Assembly: GCA_015680685.1 (NCBI GenBank)
Contig: MNCI01008880.1
Location: 1-64,000 of the forward strand
Direction of reading: 5' to 3'
Length of the DNA: 64,000 nucleotides
DNA from: Gnetum montanum
Lineage: Eukaryota > Streptophyta > Gnetopsida > Gnetales > Gnetaceae
Shown here piece by piece: positions 44,630 to 55,009 of this stretch (position 1 is the stretch's first letter; the number at the start of each line of letters is the position of its first letter). A model generated the notes under the pieces. It ran no database searches, was not told the origin of the DNA, and saw only the letters and a program-made list of their open reading frames with translations. Position numbers and translations under genes: made by a program.

Positions 44630-46690
44630 GATTGAATGAAAACTTGTTCTTGAGTGAAGAAGAGGAGGAAGACGTTCTTTACAATATAACATATTGGGTA
44701 GGTATGGGATTATTGATTGACATGACAAACTGACTCAGATGAAATAGACATATAGACTCTGATTGCCTAAGTGTACAGAATTAAAATTTTTACAACATTG
44801 GGTGTTCATGAGAAGAGGAGTGAACACTCTAGAGAATATTGACATCCAACATCTCTTGGTAGTAGGAAAATGAGAGAGAGAGAAGAAATCCTTCGATCAC
44901 GAATGGTCCTCATTGTGTAATACTACTGCATCGTCCTTGGTGAAGATAGTCCTACTTCTAGTCCATGCCTTCCACTGTAATCACAACAAGATCATGAATT
45001 AGTATGTAATGTGTAACACATAGTGATTAAATGCCTTGTCTCATCAGTTGTTACACTTGGCTAAGATGTGATTTTGGTAGACTGGTTTCTTTGATAGTGT
45101 TAGCAATAAGGCTGACAAATAGGGTAAAATAGATAAGCACTCCATTAGATTTGAGAGAGTTCAATACAAGGAAATATTTGATGAGGGCATAATAATTCAC
45201 AAAAATGAAAAGAAAAATTCACTAAAAACTATTGTGAAGATGTGTACAATTAGATGTCATTGATGGGGTAAATAGAAAGAATTTGATTGTAAAAATGTCT
45301 AAGGGTAAAGAACTTAACTGATCCAGCCAAAAGATATGCAAGTGGGTCCTCCCCAAAGTAGGCATAGGCATTTTATGCCCTTGCATAACTTCAAACCAAA
45401 GAGTCCATGGGCTCCATGGATGATTAATTGTTACATAATTAAGAATTTTGACACATCAAACCAAGACATTGAACCAAAACATGAAACTGGTAGTGAGGTG
45501 GAACATGGAAAGTATAGATGGATAAGAGAGAGTCTGTGGAATGGTGCTCCTACTTATAGTCACATGAAGTCCCTTGTGGATTTTGTGGTTAAATGACTTA
45601 ATAGGATCCATCCTTAGTCTAGACCAAAACCAACCACTTTCAGTGACCTTGCATCAACATTTTAAGACCAATCCATCCCCTAAGACACAAGAGTGCTCCC
45701 ATAGAACAACCACCATTCCAAATTACAAAAGAAGTAGGAATTGAGGAAGGGCCTTAGTTAGAGGAGACAAGTCTCATAACTAGTGCTTGTAGCCTATTTA
45801 TTCTATCTAAGGGGTGTGCTTTGAATTCCCATTGTTTTTTTTTGAAATGGGAACCACACCATGCAAAGACACATACATTTATTTTGTCCAAGGGATGTGC
45901 TTTGAATCCTCATCTTAATGAGAACCACACCATGCGAGGATGTATGAATTTATTTTGTCCAAGGGATGTGCTTTGAATCCTCATCTTTTCTTTTTCTTAA
46001 TGAGAACCACACCATATGAGGATGTATGAATTTATTTTGTCCAAGGGATGTGCTTTGAATTCTCATCATTTTTTTTAATGGGAACCACACCATGCAAGGA
46101 CTTATTTAACTTCCTTTATTGATTGGCATGGAACAGTAAGAAATTCATGGAAACACACATGCACCTAGGCAAATAGAAAAGTACAAAGAATACCAAATCC
46201 CCTTGAAGCCACACCCTATTTAAACCTTTCAATACTTCCCAATTTTGAAAACTATCAAAGTCACAAATTTATTCAGGTTTTATTAACGAAAAAGGGAATA
46301 CATATTTCCAAAACAAGGAAAACCATAGAGTGTGGATGGGTGAATGTTGTGGACTCACTGCCTATTACATGAAAAAAAACCATGTCATAATTATCTGTAA
46401 CGAAGTTTAAAGCTAGAAATCATACACCAATAATCAAATAACAAAAATAGTACATACCACCATCAAGGAACACATTACAAATGTACTTAGCACTTATTGA
46501 CAAAAATTTAGAAAATCACATCAAATAAAAGAAAATATAGAAGAAAGTGTAAATTATTAAAGAAATATCAAATGTACCAAGGATGCTGTAAAAAAATAAA
46601 TTAGAAAATATTAATAACATAAAAACCAAAAGATGTAAAACAAAAAATTGGAAAATGAAAAATGTGTAAAACAAAAAAAAAGTTAAAAAA
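44630..46690 (-). other. E5 noncoding tract, with tandem amplified stem-loop
   Basis: It aligns with E1 and E3. Between about 45806 and 46108 the hairpin module GTGTGCTTTGAATYCYCAT ... ATGRGAACCACACC occurs four times head to tail at spacings of about 65-85 bp. E1 and E3 have it once. The AGAAAGACATGTTACCC motif is deleted here (about 45760-45775). The ATCTCC/GGAGAT hairpin is kept at 46722-46760. Confidence 0.7.
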
Positions 46691-46699
46691 CTAAGGAGC

Positions 46700-48840
46700 T
46701 ACTTGAATGGTTAGCATGGTTAGCCATCTCCTCCACGACTAAGTTGAAAGGAGGAGATCCAAAATATGGAGTGTAATTGTCCATCGAATGAGGTGCTTAT
46801 TGTGTTAGTTGGTGTATGCTCATGGAAAGGTTTAATTTGTTAGATGTTGAATAGCTAGTTCTTATTTGGGCTCTCAGGTTTATAGATCATCATGGCCACT
46901 AAAGGAAAATTTTCATAAATGATGAACTGCAATATTGGGTACGCGATATCGGGGCTTTCCAAGGGATATCGGGCATTCGATATCGGGGCCTATCTTGTCG
47001 CCTATAAATAAGAGTGGGCACACTTGGTTTGAGTAGTTTGTTAATTAGTCTTAGCCCCTTATCCAAACTCTTGCCTTTTCTCCCTCTCAGAGTTAGAATT
47101 ATTTCTGTGTGCCCGCAGTAGGAATCATAAAGTGAACGGATCTTCATTCGAGCATTGTGTACTTGAGCACACCTTGTGTATGACAATAAAGATGAACTTT
47201 GTGATAAACCTTGCAACATCCAGAATAGATTAATTAATGTTAATTGTAGTTATTTAATGCTTTCCTTAGTTAATTAATGTTCTCTCTCTCTCACCCTATA
47301 ACTCGCATAAGTAAGCACACTTAGTATGATTACTTCGAGCATGTGTGTAATGCTTAGTAACCTCGCAAGGATTAGCGTTTGGTAATCCTTGCAGTGTTGC
47401 ACTAGTTCAGGATGTGTACGGCAAGTGAGAACAGATGCTGGTGTTAGGACTAGTTAAAGCATAGTTGAGTAGTTAAATTAAATTAGTTACTTAGTTATCT
47501 CTCTCCTCCTTTTGTAGCACTACGCCATAAAACATAAAAATATATAAAAATCATATACGTCAAGTTTACTTAACCATACAATCGTGCTATACAAGTAAGC
47601 TTGGGAAGACAACGATTGACTAACCCGTCCTTGTTCCACAAAAGTGCATAAGCACTTAGTCCTTGGAATTCACCCAGATCGTGCATGGACGCTCGTATTC
47701 GTATGGTTAAGCATAGGGATACCTCACTGCTCATCAATAAATGATATAAGGTCCTTTTCACAATGTCTGGAACTTAGTTCATTGAGGTAAGTATGTTGGG
47801 TTCCAATAGAGAACCTTATCTCTTGGTTGAAATTTAGCTTTTTCTAATTTTTAGGTCATGACACTTTTTGTTATAAGCCTTGTGCAACTCATTAGATGAT
47901 AAAGCCACTAATTGGTTTTCATCTAGCAAGTTGAGATTCATTAATCATTCTTTTTGGGGCTCGACTTAAGTCAAGGTCAAGGTCACAAGTCATTGAAAGT
48001 GTACAAAGTTTAGATTGAATAGGAAGTTTTGGTAGTTTGTTGTACACAAGCTCATAGGAAGAGTAGCCTATAGGAAGTTTCCAAGTTGAGCGGTAGGCCG
48101 AAAGGGCATCATTGAGTTCTATGCTCCAATCCTTTCTATACTTGCTAATAGTTCTTGTTAGTATTATTGTGATTTCCCTATTGGTAACCTCAGCTTGAGC
48201 ATTAGCTTGGGAATGGTACGGTGTTGTGATTTTATGTTCAACTCCTAAGCATTACATGAGCTTTTGAAAAGTAGTACCTATAAAATGAGTTCCATTATCA
48301 GAAATCAATGCACATGGCACACCAAACCTATTTACAAGATTTTGTTGTACAAACCAAGTAGTGGTAAAATATGTACAATTGATGATAACTACTGCTTTTG
48401 CCCATTTTGTACAATAGTCAACAACAACTATGATGTATGCTTTTCCATTTGACATGGGCATGATGGAACCCATGAAATCAATGCCCCAAATGTTGAATGG
48501 TTTTAATGGTTGAATCCATTGTTAAGGTTCCTCCATTCGAGTAGTCATTCCACCATCCTGTTGGCATTGTTCACAAGAGGAAATGAAATAGTGAGCATCC
48601 CTAAAGAGTGTTGGCCAATAGTACCTTGCCATCAAGATTTTAATGGTTGTGCATCTTCCAACATAGTGTCCTCCACAAGGACCTTCATGAGCATCTTGGA
48701 GCACACATAATTGATTAGCATCAGGGACATACCAATGAACCAAGCCATTGGTGCACACCTTGTAGAGGTGTCCATTGATCTCCATGAAGTGCTTTACCTA
48801 GTGAATAAATTGTTGTTTCCTTCAGTGGTCCAACCCTTGT
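46700..48840 (-). pseudogene. E5 integrase (degenerate, split by a solo LTR)
   Basis: The zinc region is well kept at 48522-48785 (HLYKVCTNGLVHWYVPDAN, DAHEGPCGGHYVGR, SCEQCQ). The catalytic core 48252-48473 has VVVDYCTKWAKA and ISDNGTHF. The Glu segment (about 48180-48230) and the SPYELVY region are recognisable. The C-terminal GPY/F part is interrupted at 46920-47736 by a solo LTR in the opposite orientation. Its two sides rejoin cleanly against E1. Confidence 0.85.
46920..47736 (+). repeat. solo LTR of the E1 family, reversed, with perfect target duplication
   Basis: It runs from TGATGAACTG to GCTCATCA (817 bp) and is the reverse complement of the E1 LTR arrangement. The TATA box TATAAATA at 47003-47010 is on the plus strand. 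Flanks are ATAAA on both sides (46915-46919 and 47737-47741). The host sequence is the E5 integrase gene, so it is younger than E5. Confidence 0.95.
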
Positions 48841-50240
48841 GGGATATCCTAAGTGAGAAGATAGGTGATAATGTTATCATACCATTTTGGCTCATTGGAC
48901 ATTTGTTGAATTATTCCTCCAGCAAAGAGGAGTTCATCAAGAAACATATTAGATAATGAACTTTTTTCCTTTTTGTCATCCCATCGCAACCAAGACAAGT
49001 GATCAATGACCACATTCTCAGTGCCCTTTTGATCTACCATTGTAAGATCGAATTCTTGCAAGATCACTAGCCACTGTATGATAGGGGGACTCATTGTTGG
49101 CTTGTTCATTAGGAAGTAGATGGCACTATGATATGTGTGCACCAAACACCTTGTATCCAAGCACATAGTTCCTGAACTTCTCTAGAGAAAACACCACTTC
49201 CATCAATTCTTTTTCTGTAGTGATGTAGTTCAATTGTGCATCCACAATGCTTCGACTAGCATAGTGGATGTAGTTTCTTGTTATCTAACTATGTCAGCAC
49301 AACTCCCAAAGCATAATTTGATGCATCCATCATGATGTGAAATAGTTTGGACTAGTCCGGTGCTTATAGGATTAGGGTTACTACAAGCTTTTCCTTCAGT
49401 CGTTGGAATGCTTTCTCACACTTTGTAGTCCAGACAAAGGGAGCATCTTTCTTTGTTAGCTCTGCCAATGATTTTGTAATCTTAGAGAAATTCTCTATGA
49501 ATCGTCGGTAGTAGCTAGTGTGTCCAAGGAATGATTGAACATCTTTAACTATTTTTGACTAGTGGGCTATTCCTTGTATGATCCTTATTTTTTCAAGGTT
49601 CACCTCAATTCCTTCTTACGATATTTTGTGCCCCAATACAATACCCTCTTGGACCATGAGGTGACTTTTCTACCAATTGAGCCACAAGTTAGTTTCAACA
49701 CATCATTTTAGCACTTACTCAAGGTGGTCTAGGGCTTGCTCAAATGTAGCTCCATAAGTAAAAAATTTATCCATGAAGACTTCTACACCACTATCGATTT
49801 GCTGTTGAAAGATGTTCAAGACCAAGCATTGAAATGTGGTAGGAGCATTGCATAGACCAAATGGCATTTTACGATATTCAAAAGTCCCCCAAGGACTTGT
49901 GAACATTGTCTTTGCTTGGTCCTCTAGTGTAATTTGAATTTGGTTATAGCCACTATAATCATCTAGGAAGCTATAGTAGCAATGCCCTAATATTATGTTG
50001 AGCACTTGGTCAACAAATGGTAAGAAAAAGTAATCTTTGAATGTTGCCATATTCAGTAGTCTGAAATCAATGCAAACTCACCATTTGCCACCTTTCTTTA
50101 GTATAATTACAAGTGGGCTAACCCCCTCTCTATCCGCAATGGAATAGATGAACCCTACCTTGAGTAGTTGCTCGATTTCCCCCTTGATGATTTGCTTCAA
50201 TTTGGGGTTCAACTATCTTTATGGCTATCATTTTGGCTTC
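48841..50240 (-). pseudogene. E5 reverse transcriptase and RNase H (degenerate)
   Basis: RNase H text is at 48849-49166 (FLMNKPTMSP, EFDLTMVDQKGTENVVIDH) and upstream to about 49330. RT frame 49715-50050 covers DYFFLPFVDQVL, YSGYNQIQITLEDQ, FGLCNAPTTFQ and IFQQQIDSGVEVFMDKF. The catalytic box is M-D-K in place of M-D-D. This copy keeps CAA/CAG Gln codons at several places where E1, E2 and E3 have TAG. A TAG replaces Gln in LNW*KSHLMV (about 49670). Confidence 0.87.
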
Positions 50241-51200
50241 ATGGCTAGGTTAGTGTAAATGCAGTGCTAGCATATCCTAGGATCAATCCCTATGAATTTA
50301 GGATATGACCAAGCAAAAGCTACTGACCATCTTTCAACTACCTTCAACAACATCTCTTTTTGTTCTAGAGAAAGTCTTGCATTGATTATAACCAGCTTCT
50401 TATTTTTCAAAAATACATATTCCATTCTAGCTAATGAAATTTTTAGTTCAAGGTGTTGTTGCTTGAAGTTTTTAGGAATTTCCAACTCTTCCCAATAGGT
50501 ATCATCATTTGTATCATTAGAGAATTGGTGATGAACTTCCTCAAGTTCATCCATGCTTGTGACATATTGACAAGTCAGGCTCTCAGCTAGCTCCATGCAA
50601 AGTATGCTACTTTCTGAATTAGCTGTTAACCACTAGGTACCCTCTTGTTTTATGGCTCCTATGTATAGATACTTTTGAATTTCTCCTTCTAGCACACGCT
50701 GCTTGTATTGAGAGATGGATGCTTACTTGATGGCCCAAAGTTTTTGCACACAATTGCAGTTGCTATCGCTGTACGCGATGCATGGAACTTTCTTCTTCTC
50801 AATCTTTCCAAAGGCATTTTCTTTTGAGATTTCTAGGGAAAGATATCTGATGCACATTCTTGCATCTATGATGCTCAGCCATGCTCTTCCCATGATGATT
50901 GGAAAGTTCCTTTTACAGTTTTTCACTTTGATTACTAGGAAGTTCGCAGGATAAGACCACCTACAAATAGTGGTCACAATGTGTTCTACTAATCCTAATG
51001 GAATAGTGATGGACTAGTCTACCAATTCTAATATGATTTTGCTCTTATTAAGAGGAGGTAGCTTCCAAGTAGTGTACATATCATGAGAAATCAAATTAAC
51101 ACCAAAACCTAAATCAAGAAGAGCCTTGAACAGTTCATTCCTAGCAATTTGCAAATAAATTAGACTTCTAGGATCAGCTAATTTCCTGGAAAGGTTTCCT
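50241..51200 (-). pseudogene. E5 protease and linker (degenerate)
   Basis: The linker is open at 50267-50596. The protease C-terminal part at 50723-50977 reads FLVIKVKNCKRNFPIIMGRAWL and SIIDARMCIRYLSLEISKE (in two pieces). The active site at about 51100-51125 reads LLDLGFGVNLIS, with the catalytic Ser/Thr replaced by Leu. It is colinear with E1 5041-5796. Confidence 0.78.
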
Positions 51201-52075
51201 GCATGGATCTAATCAGACACGATGTGAGTAAGCATTATGATATGGATCCTTGATAGAGTTTGATTTGAAGGAGGTCTAAAGGAATTGGGTATGAAGGAAG
51301 AGGTAGGAGTAGGATTGTTGACCACAGTTGTAGGTGAAGGCTTAGGTGGACTATGGGGTCGAGAGAAAAGTATTTACTTTGATTAGGCATTCGAATCCTC
51401 CCATTGATGATTGGATTGAAAATTAACAACCCTCGTAGCATTTTGTTGTTGCAGTCGAGTGGGTAGTTCACCCTACATTGGTGGAGCAGGTGGTAGCTAT
51501 GCAACTATAGGAGTGCAGGAATAGGAGGAAGATAAGGATAGGGGGTAGTGTGTCTTCTTTCATGCAGACATGGAGTTCAATACTAGTCAGAAGGATGGTA
51601 GTAAGGCTATAACTGAGAAATGTGACTAGAAGAGTCATGTGGAGACATGGATTACTAAACATGGTAACCATATGGATCAATCTACCGATAAGGGTATTGT
51701 TGTCTTGGCGGTGCCAATGCCCATGATTATGGTTGCTGCCATTATTAGTACTATTCATATAGTTGTAGTGGAGCTTTACTTGGATAATACAGTTGTTGCT
51801 AGTGGAACTGCCTAAGATTACCTTGAGGGTAAGGCAACCTATTGGATGTTTGCCTTTATGTAAGTTGAGGATGTAAGGAATACACCCCAGACTCTTGAAG
51901 ATGTGACACAATGGGGCAACATCCCTTAGAATGTTCGTACTGACAAACATCACATCCATGATCATTATCTGATTCACTATTTGCAACCTCTTCTATTGCA
52001 AAAATTTTGCCCTTACCTTTGTAATATGAATGTTTAGTTTCTTTGTGCCTACTGTGCTCACACTCACTACCTTGT
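51201..52075 (-). pseudogene. E5 gag C-terminal part (truncated)
   Basis: The 51856-52092 frame gives the best-kept Cys/His motif of the window, CDVCQYEHSKGCCPIVSHL (51900-51960), followed by QESGVYSLHP. The Gln/Pro/Tyr-rich tail runs towards the protease. Homology to E1 stops at about 52075 (E1 position about 6600), where the 640-bp repeat starts. The capsid core is missing. Confidence 0.8.
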
Positions 52076-54590
52076 AAAGAAACAAGCCTCACAGGATGTA
52101 GGCTTCCAGATACCCAAATTTGGCATTAAGTGACCACAGAGTCAAAAAAACACATTCATGAAAACTAGGGACAAGAGTGTCATGTAATCAAAACAAGAGA
52201 TTTTTGAGGCATGAGCCTGAAACATCTGTCTGACTACTCCTAACCCTTGGAGAACTTACTACCAAGGTTGAGCATGCATGAAAACTCGACAAGTTACTCC
52301 AAGGGAAGGCATAGCATAAGTCTTTGAATCCATGAAAGCTTATCTTTGAGATGGAACGTCCACAAAATGATCACTCGAATATTAGAACATATGATCCACA
52401 ATGAACAGTGAGGCACCTGCAAGTGCATGGAGAACAAGAGAGACTATGTACTCTTTATTCCTCAGCTTATGCAAGTGAACTTGCCACTACCACCCATGTG
52501 TTACTAAGAGATCGAATCGGTGATAAGGCAAAGAGAGGATGCACTTGACGCTCCTTCGTGGGGGCGTTGAGATGCTCTACTACCTCAACCATATCAAATC
52601 AATGCAATCGTTCACATGAAATTATATGATATCATTTTTAGAGGGGATATTTCAGTCTTGCAGAGCCATCAATGATGGCTCTAATCTTGTAACATCCAGA
52701 ATAATCACACCTAGGGATAAAGAAATAGGCCTCATAGCATGTAGGCTTCCACATACCTAAATTCAGCATTAAGTAATTGCACAACCAAAAACTCCATCAT
52801 GAAACCCAGAGACAGAGTGTTGCATAGCCCAAACAAGGGATTTTCAAGACATGAGCCTCAAACATTCATCCAATTGCTCCTAACCATTGGAGAACTTACT
52901 GCCAAGGATGAGCATTCTCTCAAACTTGACAAGTACTTCCAAAGGAAGGCACAACATAAGTCTTTGAATACACAAAAGCTTATTTTCATGATGGTATGAC
53001 CACGAAATGGTCACCCAAATATTATAACCCAAGATTGGCAAAGAACAGCAAGGCACTTGGAAGTGCATTGAGAACAAGAGGGACTACGTCCTCTTCATTC
53101 CTTGGCTCATTCAAGTGAACTCGTCACTACCACTCATGTGCTACTAAGTGATCAGATTGGTGATAAGGTAGAGAGAGAATGCACCTGATGCTACCCTGTG
53201 GGGGCATCGAGATGCTCTACTACCTCAACTACACCAAATCAATGTAACCATTCGCACGAAATTAACCAATGTCATTTTCAAAGAGGATGTTTCAATCTCG
53301 TAGTGCCACCAGTAGTGGCTCCAAACTTGCAACATCTACAACAATCACACCCAAGGATAAGGAAATAGGCCTCATAGGATGTAAGCTTCCAGATACCCAA
53401 ATTTAGCATTAACTAATCGTAGAACTAAAAACTCCCTTGTGAAACCTAGAGATAGAGTGTTGCGCATACAAAACAATGAATTTTCAAGACATGAGCTTGA
53501 AACATCCATCCAACTTCTCCTAACCCTTGGAGAACTTACTATCGAGCATGAGCATGCTCTCAAACTCAATAAGTTACTCTAAAGGAAGGCATAACATAAG
53601 TCTTTGAATCCATGAAAGCTTACTTTCAAGATGGTATGACCATAAAACAATCAACTGAATAATAGAATATATGATCCACAATGAACAGCGAGGCACTTAC
53701 AAGTGCATGGAGAACAAGAGAGCCTATGTTCTCTTCATTTCTTGCCTCATGCAAGTGAACTTTCCACTACCACCCATGCACTACTAAGCAGTTGAATCAG
53801 TGATAAGGTAAAGAGAGCATGCACCTGACGCTACCTTGCAGGGGCATCAAGATTCTCTACTACCTCAACCACACCAAATCAATGCAACCATTTGCACGAA
53901 ATGAACCAACATCATTTTCAAAGGGGATCTTTTAATCCTGTAGTGCCATCAATGGTGGCTCCAATCTTGTAACATCTGCAATAATCACACCCAAGGATAA
54001 AGAAATAGGCCCCATAGGATGTAGGCTTCCAAATACACAAATTTGATGTTTAGTGATTGCACAACCAAAAACTCCTTCATGAAACCAAGAGACAGAGTGT
54101 CGTGCAACCAAAATAATGGATTTTCAAAACATGAACCTAAAACATCCATCCAACTACTCCCAACCCTTGGAGAACTTACTGCCAAGCATGAGCATGTGCT
54201 CAAACTCGACAAGTTACTCCAAGGAAGGCACAATGTAAGTCTTTGAATCCACAAAAGCTTACTTTCGAGATGGTATGAGCATGAAATAGTCACCTAAATA
54301 ATAGAATACATGATCTGCACTGAACAATGAGGCACCTACAAGTGCATGGAGAAAAAGAGAGAGTACTTCTTCTTTGTTTCTTGGCTTGTGCAAGTGAACT
54401 TGCCACTACCACCCATGCACTAGTAAGTGATCGAATCGATGATAAGGTAGAGAGAGCATTGACCTGATGCTACCTCATGGGGGTGTCAAGATGCTTTGCT
54501 GCCTCAACCACACCAAATCAATGCAACCATTTGCACGAAATCATTCGATATCATTTTTAAAGAGGATCTTTCAATCCTGTAGAGTCATCA
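52076..54590. repeat. tandem array, four copies of a 640-bp repeat
   Basis: The landmark AAAGAAATAGGCCTCATAG starts units at about 52076, 52719, 53359 and 53999 (spacing 643, 640, 640). The fourth unit fades at about 54590. Copies differ by many transitions. Each carries a near-perfect inverted repeat (GAGCCATCA/TGATGGCTC, perfect at 52663-52681) and TTGTAACATC. No frame is conserved between copies, so coding is unlikely. It is not related by eye to the LTRs in the window. Confidence 0.88.
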
Positions 54591-55009
54591 GTACTGACGA
54601 CCCATCTGCTCGATGCATCCATCTCGCGAATAGACTCGTAAAATGTGTGCGAGAACATTTAGGATAGCCATAGTGCAAGATAGCCAAAATCACTTCTTTG
54701 GGATCCTAGGATTCCTAGGCAACCAACCCCACGAAACATGCCTGCAATGCTGCAAACCTTTTATCCAAATCGTAAACGAGGACACCACCTTCTCTGGGGT
54801 TATCCTTCTTTGCAACAAGGCTCATGAGTCACGAACATGAACAATGAGGACATAGTATCATGGATAGGGCAATACATCCCTAGGGGGAAACCCACATATC
54901 GCTCTATCACAAGTACCATTCATCAACTCTACCTCCCCCTATATATGTTGATTAGGCCAATTTCAGTCATACCATCCTGCATCCTTATAAATTTGGTCAC
55001 AAAGGACTA
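54591..55009. other. spacer between the two tandem arrays, with TATA-like boxes
   Basis: It is normal-complexity sequence of 420 bp. A plus-strand frame (54643-54840) with QDSQNHFFGILGFLGNQ is open but not recognised. CTATATATG (54943-54951) and TTATAAATT (54985-54993) lie 35-85 bp before the first ATG (55029) of the 15-bp array. Whether they act as a promoter cannot be judged. Confidence 0.4.

Larger units (their letters stand above)
43773..52075 (-). mobile_element. E5: Athila-like element, 5' truncated, inserted in E4
   Basis: The minus-strand order from the left is 3' LTR (43773-44620), polypurine tract, noncoding tract, integrase (with a solo LTR inside), RNase H, RT, protease and part of gag. 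It stops at about 52075, in the middle of gag, at the start of a 640-bp tandem repeat array. The gag N-terminus, primer site and 5' LTR are missing. Confidence 0.87.

Noticed and set aside
52719-54293. protein genes in the 640-bp repeat
   Set aside because: Minus-strand frames of 65-102 codons are not conserved in phase or sequence between the four copies.
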